This document shows positions 33,469 to 43,891 of a DNA stretch of 64,000 bases, piece by piece. The stretch is from Clostridium acidisoli DSM 12555. Its GTDB lineage: Bacteria; Bacillota; Clostridia; Clostridiales; Clostridiaceae. Made by a program: the position numbers and the translations under genes. The notes beneath the pieces were generated by a model. The model was not told the DNA's origin, did not search any database, and was given only the letters and a program-made list of their open reading frames with translations. The DNA lies in NCBI RefSeq assembly GCF_900176305.1, contig NZ_FWXH01000003.1, positions 124,001 to 188,000 on the forward strand. Reading direction: 5' to 3'. Within the stretch, counting starts at the first letter, position 1; every line of letters begins with the position of its first letter.

Positions 33469-34101
33469 ATGTTTAAGTATAAAAAGATTTTAATGGGAAT
33501 ATTAGCCATAGTTTTCATTTTTACGGTATCATTTTGTTATGGATATAGAAGCGTTTTAAAAAAAGATGTGTTTGCAATATACAAAAATTATTTAAAAGTT
33601 ACAAACAAATATGAAGAGATTCCTAATGAAAAGGCAGTAAATGCAAATAAAATAAAGGTTCAGCAAGATGTTTCTAAAGATAATACTATAATTAAAAGTG
33701 ATATGCCGGTACTATTTGTGGACAGGAAACATTACATGCAAAATGGAAAAGAAAAAATTGTGGATGACATTGTAAAACATTCAACTAGTGAGATAGAAGG
33801 ATTTAAAAACAAAGAAATTAAAAATTTGTATGAAGAGCTTAAGATAAAAAAATATAATTTAGAAATAAAAAACAATCAAATAATATGTGTGAAAAAATAT
33901 ACTCCGGGAAAATATGTAGCAAAACTTAAGGGAGAAAAATATGAAATATTTCATTCTGAAAGTAATGGAGAACTAAAGTTATTTGAAACTGGGGGAAATA
34001 TAAATCACAAAGGTGAAGATGAAGTTTTATTTAATCAAAACACTGAGGAATACGATACAGTTGAAGAAGCAAGAGAGAGCCTTGCAGACTTTACATCTTA
34101 A
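33469..34101 (+). CDS. Membrane-anchored exported protein in the BofC position upstream of ruvAB
   Basis: 210 residues with an N-terminal membrane anchor (KKILMGILAIVFIFTVSFCYGY) and an otherwise polar extracytoplasmic domain. The C-terminal part (KYVAKLKGEKYEIFHSESNG, then YDTVEEARESLADF) has the strand-turn-strand plus final helix layout of BofC C-terminal domains, but I see no convincing sequence identity. In Bacillus, bofC, a forespore regulator of SigK processing, lies just before ruvAB. ATG 33469 follows TAGGAGG at 33454-33460. A terminator overlaps its 3' end, so it is not cotranscribed with ruvA. Function inferred from position only. Confidence 0.65.
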   Translation: MFKYKKILMGILAIVFIFTVSFCYGYRSVLKKDVFAIYKNYLKVTNKYEEIPNEKAVNANKIKVQQDVSKDNTIIKSDMPVLFVDRKHYMQNGKEKIVDDIVKHSTSEIEGFKNKEIKNLYEELKIKKYNLEIKNNQIICVKKYTPGKYVAKLKGEKYEIFHSESNGELKLFETGGNINHKGEDEVLFNQNTEEYDTVEEARESLADFTS

Positions 34102-34117
34102 GTCTGAGGCTCTTTTT
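34076..34117 (+). terminator. Terminator overlapping the end of the BofC-position gene
   Basis: AGAGCCT and CAGACTT (34076-34091) pair with AAGTCTG and AGGCTCT (34099-34112), followed by TTTTTC. One arm encodes the last residues of the protein. Confidence 0.85.
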
Positions 34118-34268
34118 CTTTTAAAAAATTAAAGGAACTATGATGAAATAGGTTAAAACGTTACCCGTTATGTATATAAATTAAATTCTTATTAACATTT
34201 GTAAACTTGAATAAATTAATTTTAAATGGTAAAGTATATATTAGTTTTTAGTTAAGGGGAGAATAAAA

Positions 34269-34874
34269 TTGTTTACATATATAAAGGGTATTTTTATTGG
34301 TATAAATAACGATCATGTTATTATAGAAAATAATGGCATGGGATATAAAATATATGCATCAGGAAGCACTATGGCTGTAATGCCTAAAACTGGAGAAGAA
34401 GTGATGTTATATTTAGTACAGATTATAAGAGAGGATTTTATTGGCTTATATGGCTTTTTTACTGAAGAAGAACGTAATATGTTTAATAAGTTGTTAACCA
34501 TTAATGGAGTTGGTGCAAAAGCTTCCTTATCGTTGCTTTCTATTTGTAGTATTAATAACTTGAAGTATGCAATTTTAACTGGAGATGAGAAAACAATAGT
34601 TAAGGCACCTGGAATTGGTAAGAAGATAGCACAGAGAATAATATTAGAATTAAAAGATAAATTTGAGGCAGAGCAGTTTATATCAGATATAACGGATGAT
34701 AGTGAAGAAGCAAGAATTATTCATGACACTGATAAAAAGGTGGCAGAGGTGATGGGAGCATTAATTTCACTTGGATATTCTGAAAAAGAAGCAGAAAGAG
34801 CAATAAAGGCTACTGACAAATCAGAGAATTTAGAAAGCATAATTAAAGATTGTTTGAAGTTTTTAATGAATTAA
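34269..34874 (+). CDS. ruvA: Holliday junction DNA helicase subunit RuvA
   Basis: RuvA binds the four-way junction and loads RuvB. At 201 residues it has the standard length. Visible features are the N-terminal OB fold (MFTYIKGIFIGI), helix-hairpin-helix segments (LLTINGVGAKASLSLLS and KAPGIGKKIAQRIILELKDK) and a C-terminal domain III that contacts RuvB (GALISLGYSEKEAERAIK). The TTG start follows AAGGGGAG. ruvB begins 40 bases later. The ruvAB-queA-tgt-yajC order is conserved in Firmicutes. Confidence 0.96.
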   Translation: MFTYIKGIFIGINNDHVIIENNGMGYKIYASGSTMAVMPKTGEEVMLYLVQIIREDFIGLYGFFTEEERNMFNKLLTINGVGAKASLSLLSICSINNLKYAILTGDEKTIVKAPGIGKKIAQRIILELKDKFEAEQFISDITDDSEEARIIHDTDKKVAEVMGALISLGYSEKEAERAIKATDKSENLESIIKDCLKFLMN

Positions 34875-34914
34875 TAAATGGATACTCTAATGTACATTGA
34901 TAGGGGGTATGATT

Positions 34915-35955
34915 ATGGAAGAAAGGTTATTAGGTGCTACAAGTATAAATGAAGATTCAGAAAATGAGTATAGTTTAAGACCACAAAGATTGAGTGAATA
35001 CATTGGACAGACAAATGTTAAAGAAAAGTTAGCTATTTTTGTGGAGGCTGCAAAAAACAGAAAAGAAGCTTTAGATCATGTGTTATTTTATGGACCACCG
35101 GGCCTTGGAAAAACTACCTTAGCTAACATCATAGCTAAAGAAATGGGAGGTAGTCTTAAGATAACTTCTGGTCCAGCAATAGAAAGAGCAGGTGATTTAG
35201 CTGCTATTCTTACTGGATTATCAGAATTTGACGTGCTTTTTATTGATGAGATTCACAGGCTTAATAGAAGTGTTGAAGAAATACTTTATCCTGCAATGGA
35301 AGACTATGCGCTTGACATAATTATTGGTAAAGGGGCTTCTGCAAAATCTATAAGATTAGATTTACCTAAATTTACGCTTATTGGAGCAACAACTAGAGTT
35401 GGACTTTTGACTTCTCCACTTAGGGATAGATTTGGGGTTATGTGCCCTATGGAATTTTATAATGATTCCGAGCTTAAAGAGATATTAATAAGATCAGCAT
35501 CAATTTTAAAAATAGAGATTGATGAGAAAGCAGCTTTTGAAATAGCAAGAAGGTCGAGGGGTACGCCTAGAATTGCAAATAGGTTGTTAAAAAGAGTAAG
35601 AGACTACTCAGAGGTAAGAGGAAATGGCAGAATTGAACTAGATTCATCTCAAAATGCACTTGAGCTTCTAGAGGTTGATAAAGAAGGATTTGACAGAATT
35701 GATAATAAAATTCTAGAGGCAATAGTAGACAATTTTAAAGGTGGTCCAGTTGGACTGGAAACACTTGCTTATTTTATAGGTGAAGAACTAGATACATTAG
35801 ATGATGTGTATGAACCATACCTACTTCAAAAAGGGTTTATAATTAGAACACCTAGAGGAAGAGTTGCCACAGAAAAGGCATATAAACATCTTAAAAGAAA
35901 CATTGATAAAAGTAGTCCATATTTTCAAGTTTCAATGCTTAAGGATAAGGATTAA
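34915..35955 (+). CDS. ruvB: Holliday junction branch migration ATPase RuvB
   Basis: A AAA+ hexameric motor of 346 residues. Walker [12 protein letters not shown] (about 58-68), Walker [10 protein letters not shown] (about 110-118), sensor [18 protein letters not shown] and the C-terminal winged helix ([16 protein letters not shown]) are intact. ATG 34915 is chosen because AGGGGG (34902-34907) is 7 bases upstream; ATG 34909 is too close. It works with RuvA in recombination repair. Confidence 0.96.
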   Translation: MEERLLGATSINEDSENEYSLRPQRLSEYIGQTNVKEKLAIFVEAAKNRKEALDHVLFYGPPGLGKTTLANIIAKEMGGSLKITSGPAIERAGDLAAILTGLSEFDVLFIDEIHRLNRSVEEILYPAMEDYALDIIIGKGASAKSIRLDLPKFTLIGATTRVGLLTSPLRDRFGVMCPMEFYNDSELKEILIRSASILKIEIDEKAAFEIARRSRGTPRIANRLLKRVRDYSEVRGNGRIELDSSQNALELLEVDKEGFDRIDNKILEAIVDNFKGGPVGLETLAYFIGEELDTLDDVYEPYLLQKGFIIRTPRGRVATEKAYKHLKRNIDKSSPYFQVSMLKDKD

Positions 35956-35979
35956 GTTTAGTTAAAAGGAGTAAATGGT

Positions 35980-36936
35980 ATGGAGGGTAATGATATTATA
36001 ATTTCCGTTGTGGTTCCAATGTATTATGAGGAAATGGTAGCAAAGGAATGTTACAAGCAGCTAACAGATACTTTGGAAGGAAAAGAGTTTGATTATGAAC
36101 TCATTTTTGTAAATGATGGCAGTAAGGATAAAACAGAAGATATATTATTAGGTCTTGCAAAATATGATAAAAGGGTTAGAGTTATAAATTTTTCTAGAAA
36201 CTTTGGACATCAGACAGCAGTGACAGCAGGCATATTTAACGCTAAAGGAGATGCAGTTGTAATTATAGATGCAGATTTGCAAGATCCACCTAAGCTTATA
36301 TTAGACATGATAAATTTGTGGAAAAAGGGTTATGACGTTGTATATGGAAAAAGAAAAAAGAGAAATGGCGAGACATTTTTTAAACTTTTAACAGCAAAAT
36401 ATTTTTATAAATTTCTAAACTATATGTCGGATATAGATATACCAAAAGATACTGGAGACTTTAGGTTAATTGATAAAAAAGTAGCGCAGGTATTTAAAAA
36501 TATGCCTGAAAAAAATAGATTTGTAAGAGGAATGATGAGTTGGATTGGATTTAACCAAACTTTTATCGAATATGAAAGAGATGAAAGATTTGCAGGAGAA
36601 ACTAAATATCCACTTAAGAAAATGATAAAATTTGCTACTGATGGTATCGTATCCTTTTCAACGAAACCACTTAAAATTGTAAGTTTTTTAGGTTTATTGA
36701 GTATAGTTCTTTCAATAGTTATATTTTTATACAGTATAATATCCAAAATATTTATACATCAAACAATTGCTGGGTGGGCATCCATTGTAGACATAATTGC
36801 ATTTTTTGGAGGACTACAATTAATTTCACTAGGTATTGTAGGAGAATATGTGGCAAGGATTTATGAAGAATCTAAAAATAGACCATTATACATAATAAAA
36901 AGTACAAAGAACTTAGAGGATGAGGATAGAAAATAA
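35980..36936 (+). CDS. GtrB/DPM1-like membrane glycosyltransferase (GT2)
   Basis: 318 residues. The N-terminal GT2 domain has VSVVVPMYYEE-like start, FVNDGSKDKTEDIL (about 45-58), SRNFGHQTAVTAGI (about 70-83) and the DxD in IDADLQDPPKLI (about 95-106). Two C-terminal membrane helices (IVSFLGLLSIVLSIVIFLYS and IVDIIAFFGGLQLISLGIVG) follow. This is the GtrB/ArnC/YkoT type, which moves a sugar onto undecaprenyl phosphate. It breaks the usual ruvB-queA adjacency, so it is probably a lineage-specific insertion. A GtrA-like gene lies 8 kb away at 28176-28640. ATG follows AAAGGAG. Confidence 0.9.
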   Translation: MEGNDIIISVVVPMYYEEMVAKECYKQLTDTLEGKEFDYELIFVNDGSKDKTEDILLGLAKYDKRVRVINFSRNFGHQTAVTAGIFNAKGDAVVIIDADLQDPPKLILDMINLWKKGYDVVYGKRKKRNGETFFKLLTAKYFYKFLNYMSDIDIPKDTGDFRLIDKKVAQVFKNMPEKNRFVRGMMSWIGFNQTFIEYERDERFAGETKYPLKKMIKFATDGIVSFSTKPLKIVSFLGLLSIVLSIVIFLYSIISKIFIHQTIAGWASIVDIIAFFGGLQLISLGIVGEYVARIYEESKNRPLYIIKSTKNLEDEDRK

Positions 36937-37023
36937 GGTTAAAAATTGTATTAATAGCAATTGACAATATAGATAATATGAATTATATTTATTATTTGAA
37001 AGAAAACTAAAGAGGGTGAAGTT

Positions 37024-38049
37024 TTGCAGCTTAAGGATTTTGATTTTGATTTACCTGAAGAACTAATAGCACAACATCCTGCAGCAAAAAGAGATGAATG
37101 CAGGCTAATGATTTTAGATAAAGAAAGTGGAAGTATTGAACATAAGGTTTTTAAAGATGTAATAAACTATTTAAATCCAGGAGATTGCCTAGTTATGAAT
37201 GACACTAGAGTAATACCAGCTAGGTTAATTGGAACAAAAGAAGGTAGTGGAGGAAAGATGGAATTTCTTCTCTTAAAGAGAATTGATAAAGACCATTGGG
37301 AAACACTTGTTAAACCTGGGAAAAAAGCAAAGATTGGTGCTAGATTTGAATTTGGTGAAGGACATTTAAAGGCAGAAGTTACGGAAATTAAAGAAGAAGG
37401 AAATAGAATTGTAAGATTTGAATATGAAGGTATATTTGAGGAAATATTAGATAGACTTGGTGAAATGCCACTTCCACCATACATTACAGAAAAATTGGAA
37501 GATAAAGAGCAATATCAGACAGTGTATTCTAAAAATGAAGGTTCAGCTGCAGCACCAACAGCAGGATTACATTTTACAAATGAACTTCTTGATAAGATTC
37601 GAGCAAAGGGAATAAAAACTGTATTTCTAACTTTGCATGTTGGTCTTGGTACATTTAGACCAGTAAAGGTAGAAAAAATAGAAGAACATCATATGCATTC
37701 TGAATTTTACATAATGTCTAAAGATACGGCAGATATAATAAATGAAACAAAAGCAAAGGGTGGTAAAGTATTTTCTGTTGGAACTACATCTACAAGAACC
37801 CTTGAGACAATAGCTGATGAAAATGGATTAGTGAAGGAATCCTCAGGATGGACAGATATATTTATATATCCTGGATACAAATACAAAGTAGTAGATGGAC
37901 TTATAACAAATTTTCATCTTCCAGAATCAACGCTTATAATGCTTGTTAGTGCATTATCTGATAGAGAAAAGATTATGAATGCTTATGAAGTAGCAGTTAA
38001 CGAAAGATATAGATTTTTTAGCTTTGGTGATGCAATGTTTATAAGATAA
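37024..38049 (+). CDS. queA: S-adenosylmethionine:tRNA ribosyltransferase-isomerase
   Basis: QueA transfers and isomerises the ribosyl part of SAM onto preQ1-tRNA, forming epoxyqueuosine. The 341-residue length is standard. Family segments: [20 protein letters not shown] at the N-terminus, [12 protein letters not shown] (about 57-68), [10 protein letters not shown] (about 178-187) and GTTSTRTLE (about 257-265). The TTG start has GGGTGAA 5 bases before it; no better start exists. It precedes tgt, as in most Firmicutes. I see no preQ1 riboswitch upstream. Confidence 0.95.
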   Translation: MQLKDFDFDLPEELIAQHPAAKRDECRLMILDKESGSIEHKVFKDVINYLNPGDCLVMNDTRVIPARLIGTKEGSGGKMEFLLLKRIDKDHWETLVKPGKKAKIGARFEFGEGHLKAEVTEIKEEGNRIVRFEYEGIFEEILDRLGEMPLPPYITEKLEDKEQYQTVYSKNEGSAAAPTAGLHFTNELLDKIRAKGIKTVFLTLHVGLGTFRPVKVEKIEEHHMHSEFYIMSKDTADIINETKAKGGKVFSVGTTSTRTLETIADENGLVKESSGWTDIFIYPGYKYKVVDGLITNFHLPESTLIMLVSALSDREKIMNAYEVAVNERYRFFSFGDAMFIR

Positions 38050-38096
38050 TACAAGAAAAAAGTTCTTGAAAATAGAAAACATATATAGAAGGGTGA

Positions 38097-39233
<1,137 letters not shown>

Positions 39234-39248
39234 AAAGGAGGAATTTTA

Positions 39249-39524
39249 ATGAATCAGACAATTGTTATGATCATATATTTAGCTATAATTTTCGGATTTA
39301 CTTTTATAATGATAATTTTTCCTGAAAGAAAAAGGAAAAAGAAATTTTCAGAAATGATGACTACACTAAAAGTTAATGATGATGTTATTACATCTGGGGG
39401 AATTATGGGTAAAGTTATAAACATTCAAGATAATTTTGTTATAATTCAATCAGGTCCAGATAAAGCAAGAATTAAAGTGTTAAAAAAAGCAATAAACAGT
39501 ATATCTAATAATAAAGCTGAATAA
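39249..39524 (+). CDS. yajC: Preprotein translocase subunit YajC
   Basis: A 91-residue protein with one N-terminal membrane helix (TIVMIIYLAIIFGFTFIMIIFP), a basic stretch ERKRKKKF and the conserved LKVNDDVITSGGIMGKVINI followed by IIQSGPDKARIKVLKKAI. YajC associates with SecDF-YidC at the Sec translocon. AAAGGAGG lies at the 3' edge of tgt. secD and secF lie 2.2 kb downstream, separated by a TIGR04086 membrane protein and the SCIFF genes. Confidence 0.93.
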   Translation: MNQTIVMIIYLAIIFGFTFIMIIFPERKRKKKFSEMMTTLKVNDDVITSGGIMGKVINIQDNFVIIQSGPDKARIKVLKKAINSISNNKAE

Positions 39525-39536
39525 TTGTAATAAAAG

Positions 39537-39579
39537 ACCTTCCATATACATAAATAGTAGTAGATGGAGGTGTTTTTTA
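39537..39579 (+). terminator. Hairpin after yajC that also covers the next ribosome binding site
   Basis: ACCTTCCATATA (39538-39549) pairs with TAGATGGAGGT (39561-39571) and is followed by GTTTTTTA. It reads as a weak intrinsic terminator whose 3' arm is the GGAGGT that serves ATG 39579, so folding could lower both transcription and translation of the next gene. Confidence 0.5.
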
Positions 39580-39965
39580 TGGAGAATAATGGTAGAAATT
39601 TATATGTTGGCATAATTGAAGGAGTACTTAGAGGATTTTTTATGACCTTAGCTATATTATTAGTATATGCGGTAGTTGCACATTTTGTGCAAATTGATGA
39701 GAGCATAACTTCACTTCTTATAATTATTGCAACACTTTTAAGTGTAGTATATGGGTCTATTTATGCTTCTCAGAAATCTGGAAGAAAAGGTTGGCTTAAT
39801 GGACTTATAGTTGCAATTATATATTTCCTAATATTATATATTGTTGCGCTTGTTGCCCAAAGCAGAGATGCTGCTTTGACTTTAAAAGATTTTTCTAGAT
39901 TACTTATTTGTGTATTTGTTGGAATGCTTGCAGGAATGCTTGGCATTAACTTAAAAGATAAATAG
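39579..39965 (+). CDS. TIGR04086 family membrane protein
   Basis: A 128-residue protein with four hydrophobic helices (GFFMTLAILLVYAVVAHFV, SLLIIIATLLSVVYGSIYAS, LNGLIVAIIYFLILYIVALVA, LLICVFVGMLAGMLGI). Proteins of this kind commonly sit between yajC and the six-cysteine peptide gene in clostridia, as here; function is unknown. ATG 39579 is chosen over the in-frame ATG 39564, since GGAGGTG (39566-39572) precedes it. Confidence 0.8.
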   Translation: MENNGRNLYVGIIEGVLRGFFMTLAILLVYAVVAHFVQIDESITSLLIIIATLLSVVYGSIYASQKSGRKGWLNGLIVAIIYFLILYIVALVAQSRDAALTLKDFSRLLICVFVGMLAGMLGINLKDK

Positions 39966-40070
39966 CATATTTCAATTTTAATCATTTTTTAGTAAGGTTT
40001 AGCTTCTTGCGTAAATACAGTTTTTTATGCTATAATTAAACATAAACGGATATTGAATGGAGGAATTTTC

Positions 40071-40208
40071 ATGAAACATATAAAAACAATAAATAAATCA
40101 AATATAAAAGATAGTTTAAAAAAGCCTGGATGTAAAGAATGTGCAAATTCATGCCAATCAGCATGTAAAACTTCATGCACAGTTGCTAATTTAGCTTGTG
40201 AAAATTAA
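40071..40208 (+). CDS. scfA: Six-cysteine peptide SCIFF (precursor)
   Basis: A 45-residue peptide with six cysteines, the defining pattern of SCIFF (six cysteines in forty-five residues). Cysteines lie at positions 21, 24, 28, 32, 36 and 43, in the segments KPGCKECANSC and ACKTSCTVANLAC. It is modified by the radical SAM maturase encoded next, which makes a Cys-Thr thioether link. The ATG follows GGAGGAA (40060-40066). The peptide is nearly universal in clostridia but its role is not known. A small hairpin lies between it and scfB. Confidence 0.95.
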   Translation: MKHIKTINKSNIKDSLKKPGCKECANSCQSACKTSCTVANLACEN

Positions 40209-40221
40209 TTAATTTATTTAG

Positions 40222-40248
40222 GCAGTAACAGATGTTACTGCTTTAAAT
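40222..40248 (+). terminator. Small hairpin between scfA and scfB
   Basis: GCAGTAACA (40222-40230) and TGTTACTGC (40233-40241) form a 9-bp stem with a two-base gap, followed by TTTAAATTT. The T tract is interrupted, so this could be a partial terminator giving more peptide than maturase mRNA. Confidence 0.55.
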
Positions 40249-40269
40249 TTATTTAGGGAGGAAAAAAAA

Positions 40270-41631
40270 TTGTCATTAATACATAAATTTAAACAAATTG
40301 ATGATTATTATGTTATAGATGTAAATTCAGGAAATGTACATGCTATAGATGAACTTGTATACGATCTTTTAGGTGAAGAAGGATTAGATTCAAAAGAAAA
40401 ATTAGTAGATAAGTTTAGTGAAAAATATTCAAAAGATGATATATCAGAAGCTTATGATGAACTTAAAGAACTTATAGATGAGGGTATATTATATTCAAAG
40501 GACTTGTATGAAGAAATAGCAATGAATTCAACAAAAGGAGAATCATATATAAAAGCTCTTTGTTTAAACATAGCTCATGACTGTAATTTAAAATGTAAAT
40601 ATTGTTTTGCAGAAGAAGGAGAATACAAAGGGAAAAGAATGCTTATGACGGCTGAAGTTGGTAAAAAATCTATAGATTTTGTCATAAAACACTCTGGACC
40701 AAGAAAAAACATTGAAGTTGATCTTTTTGGTGGAGAACCTCTATTGGCTTTTGATACCGTTAAGGAAATAGTTGAATATGGAAAAGAACAAGAGAAAATT
40801 CACAATAAAAACATAAGATTTACAATGACTACTAATGCAACATTACTAAATGATGAGATTATGAAGTATATAGATGAAAACATGGGAAACATAATTTTAA
40901 GTATAGATGGTAGAAAAGAAGTAAATGATAAGGTAAGGGTAAGGGCAGACGGAAGTGGATGTTATGATAGCATTTTACCTAAAATAAAAAACATGGTAGA
41001 CATGAGAGATAAATCAAAACAATATTATGCTAGAGGAACTTTCACAAGACAGAATACAGACTTTTTTGAAGATGTAATGCATATGGCAAACGAAGGGTTT
41101 AAAGAAATATCAATAGAACCTGTTGTTTTACCGGAAAGTGATCCACTATCTTTAAGAGAAGAAGATTTACCTACAATATTTAAACAATATGATAAATTGT
41201 ACGAAGAGATGATAAAAAGACACAATGAAGGCAATGAGTTCACTTTTTATCACTTTAATATAAATCTTCAAGGAGGACCATGTGTCTATAAGAGAATTTC
41301 AGGTTGTGGAGCAGGACATGAATATGTAGCCATAACTCCAGATGGAGATGTGTATCCATGTCATCAATTTGTAGGAAATAAAGATTTCAAAATGGGTAAT
41401 ATATTTAGTGGTGAATTAGATAGTAGCATTTCTAAAGGATTTAGAGAAGCACACATATATAATAAACCAAAGTGCAAGGATTGTTGGGCTAGATTTTATT
41501 GTAGTGGAGGATGTCAAGCTAACAATTATAATTTTAACAAGGATTTTAATACCCCTTATGAGCTTGGATGTAAGATGCAGAAAAAAAGAATTGAATGTGC
41601 AATTGCATTAAAAGCTAAAACTATGGAATAA
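40270..41631 (+). CDS. scfB: Thioether cross-link-forming SCIFF peptide maturase (radical SAM/SPASM)
   Basis: 453 residues. It has an N-terminal peptide-recognition (RRE-like) region, then the radical SAM cluster motif CNLKCKYCF (Cys 105, 109, 112), then LFGGEPLLAF and LSIDGRKEVNDKVR. The C-terminal SPASM domain has cysteines in CVYKRISGCGAGHEY, VYPCHQF, CKDCWARFYCSGGCQ. It forms thioether bonds in the ScfA peptide using SAM and reduced iron-sulfur clusters. The TTG start follows AGGGAGGAA. Adjacent to scfA, as in other clostridia. Confidence 0.95.
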   Translation: MSLIHKFKQIDDYYVIDVNSGNVHAIDELVYDLLGEEGLDSKEKLVDKFSEKYSKDDISEAYDELKELIDEGILYSKDLYEEIAMNSTKGESYIKALCLNIAHDCNLKCKYCFAEEGEYKGKRMLMTAEVGKKSIDFVIKHSGPRKNIEVDLFGGEPLLAFDTVKEIVEYGKEQEKIHNKNIRFTMTTNATLLNDEIMKYIDENMGNIILSIDGRKEVNDKVRVRADGSGCYDSILPKIKNMVDMRDKSKQYYARGTFTRQNTDFFEDVMHMANEGFKEISIEPVVLPESDPLSLREEDLPTIFKQYDKLYEEMIKRHNEGNEFTFYHFNINLQGGPCVYKRISGCGAGHEYVAITPDGDVYPCHQFVGNKDFKMGNIFSGELDSSISKGFREAHIYNKPKCKDCWARFYCSGGCQANNYNFNKDFNTPYELGCKMQKKRIECAIALKAKTME

Positions 41632-41747
41632 TATTAATGAAATTACCTAATATTGACTAATTATAAAAACAAAATTATAATATAAGTTGTATGCTGGTTT
41701 ATTTTGCACCATATGACTAAAAGGATTTTCTACAAAGGGGGATAAAA

Positions 41748-42995
41748 ATGAAGAAAAAGAGTACAGCATTTTTTGTACTAAGTGTCATAGTAATAGCGGC
41801 ACTAGCCTATATTGGAGCTTTTGGTTTAAATCTTGGAACTGACTACAAGATTAAATCACTTGGGGAAAGTATAAACAAAGGACTGGATCTTCAAGGCGGT
41901 GTTTCTGTTGTTGAACAGGTAACAGATAAAAATGTGTCAAATGAAACCATGAACCGAACTGTTGAACTGTTGAATTTAAGAGTTAACAAAATGGGTGTAA
42001 GTGAGACAAATGTAGTTAAATATGGAAAGGATAAAATAAGAGTTGAGGTACCAGGAAATTATAGTGAAGATCAAGTTTTAAGCACTATTGGTAAAACTGG
42101 CAAATTAACTTTTGTTGGACCTGACAATAAAGTTATCTTAACAGGTGACGATGTTAAAAGTGCATCTCCAGGTTATGATCAGACAAATAAACCCGTTATA
42201 AATCTTGCATTAACAGCTTCTGGTACAAAGAAATTTTCAGATGCAACTGCAAAGTTTATGGGACAGAAAATAACAATAGCCATGGATGGAGAAACAATTA
42301 CAGACCCTACTGTTGATACTATTATAGCAGACGGTAATGCTCAAATATCTGGTGAAACAACAATAGATGATGCAAAACAAAAAGCAGATATTATCAATGC
42401 TGGGGCACTGCCTGTAACCCTTAAACCAGTAGAAGTTCAGCAGATAAGTGCTACACTTGGAGCTGATGCACTTCCATTATCAGTTAAGGCAGGACTTATA
42501 GGTATATCTATAGTATTAGTTTTAATGTTGATTTGGTTTAGAAGACCAGGACTTATGGCGGATATTGCACTTGTATTATACATAGTATTAGTTTTAATGG
42601 TATTTTCAGGTTTGGGAGTTGCTCTTTCACTTGCAAGTATAGCAGGATTTTTACTTACTGTTGGTATGGCAGTAGATGCTAATGTGCTTGCTTTTGCAAG
42701 AATAAAAGAAGAACTAAAAGCTGGAAAATCTATAAAGACAGCAACAAATTCGGGATTTAAAAATGCGTTATCTTCAATTGTAGATTCAAATATAAACACT
42801 ATTATAGCAGGTGTGGTACTTTACTTTTTAGGATCAGGTGAAGTTAAGGGTTTTGCATTGACGCTAGTAATAGGTGTACTTGTAAGTTTATTTACAGCTT
42901 TATTTGTAACAAAACACCTTTTAAATTGGGCAATAAACATGGGCCTTATAAATAAACCTGAACATTTTGGTGTGAAGGGGGTAGACAAATGCTAA
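41748..42995 (+). CDS. secD: Protein translocase subunit SecD
   Basis: A 415-residue RND-type subunit that uses the proton gradient to assist late stages of Sec export. The first helix (AFFVLSVIVIAALAYIGAFG) is followed by the conserved KGLDLQGGVSVVEQV, a periplasmic-side P1 domain, and five C-terminal helices starting ADALPLSVKAGLIGISIVLV. SLASIAGFLLTVGMAVDANVL is diagnostic. GGGGGAT precedes the ATG. It overlaps secF by 7 bases. Gram-positive bacilli often have a SecDF fusion; here the two are separate. Confidence 0.95.
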   Translation: MKKKSTAFFVLSVIVIAALAYIGAFGLNLGTDYKIKSLGESINKGLDLQGGVSVVEQVTDKNVSNETMNRTVELLNLRVNKMGVSETNVVKYGKDKIRVEVPGNYSEDQVLSTIGKTGKLTFVGPDNKVILTGDDVKSASPGYDQTNKPVINLALTASGTKKFSDATAKFMGQKITIAMDGETITDPTVDTIIADGNAQISGETTIDDAKQKADIINAGALPVTLKPVEVQQISATLGADALPLSVKAGLIGISIVLVLMLIWFRRPGLMADIALVLYIVLVLMVFSGLGVALSLASIAGFLLTVGMAVDANVLAFARIKEELKAGKSIKTATNSGFKNALSSIVDSNINTIIAGVVLYFLGSGEVKGFALTLVIGVLVSLFTALFVTKHLLNWAINMGLINKPEHFGVKGVDKC

Positions 42996-43882
42996 GAGTA
43001 GTTGAAAAAACTAGAATTTGGTTCATCATTTCAGCAATTATCATAATCACAGGTATAAGTTTTATGATTTACCACAAAGGTCTTAATTTTGGCATGGATT
43101 TTAAAGGTGGAACAATTATAAAAATTGATATGCAAAAGAATTTCAATAAAAATGATTTAGACTCAACAATTCAAAAATATGTTAAAGTAAACACTTATGA
43201 TACTACGAAAGTTGGTTCCAAGGAATTGGATATAAGTGTAGATAGTGATAAAATTACTGATGCAAATTCAACAAAATTATTTAATGACATAAAGAAAAAA
43301 TACAATCTAAAAGATAAAGATCTTTTAAGCAGAGACAGAATTGGTGCGTCTATAGGAAGTGAACTCTTGCAAAAAGCTATATTGTCACTAACTGTATCCA
43401 TTATATTAATGCTTTTATTTATAGCATGGAGATTTGAATTTAAATTTGGTATAGCAGCAGTTATAGCATTGATTCATGATGTGCTTGTAACTTTAAGTGT
43501 GTATTCAATATTAAATTTACCAGTTAACAGTTCCTTTATAGCAGCAATTTTAACCATAATAGGATATTCTATTTCTGATACAATAGTTATATTTGATAGA
43601 ATAAGAGAAAATCAAAAGAAAATGCGTGATAAAACATTAGTTGATATGACAGATACAAGTGTATCTCAAACAGTAGGCAGGTCTATTTGTACAGTTACTA
43701 CAACAATAGTTACAATAGCTTGTGTACATATATTTGTACCTTTACCAAGTATAAGGGATTTCACTTTGCCAATTTTAGTAGGTGTGGCTTCAGGATGTTA
43801 TTCTTCAATCTTTATTGCTAGTCCTATATGGGTAATACTTAAGAAAAGAAGTAATAAAAAAAGAGCTTCCTTAGCAAATTAG
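42989..43882 (+). CDS. secF: Protein translocase subunit SecF
   Basis: A 297-residue partner of SecD with six helices. The N-terminal IWFIISAIIIITGISFMIYH, the motif GLNFGMDFKGGT (about residues 30-41) and IIGYSISDTIVIFDRIRENQ (about 190-209) are characteristic. Its ATG lies inside the end of secD with AGGGGGTAG as ribosome binding site, so translation is coupled. A terminator follows. Confidence 0.95.
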   Translation: MLRVVEKTRIWFIISAIIIITGISFMIYHKGLNFGMDFKGGTIIKIDMQKNFNKNDLDSTIQKYVKVNTYDTTKVGSKELDISVDSDKITDANSTKLFNDIKKKYNLKDKDLLSRDRIGASIGSELLQKAILSLTVSIILMLLFIAWRFEFKFGIAAVIALIHDVLVTLSVYSILNLPVNSSFIAAILTIIGYSISDTIVIFDRIRENQKKMRDKTLVDMTDTSVSQTVGRSICTVTTTIVTIACVHIFVPLPSIRDFTLPILVGVASGCYSSIFIASPIWVILKKRSNKKRASLAN

Positions 43883-43891
43883 ATAAATTAA

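Noticed and set aside
36937-37023. preQ1 riboswitch before queA
   Set aside because: The 87-base gap is A+T-rich without a recognisable pseudoknot or terminator.
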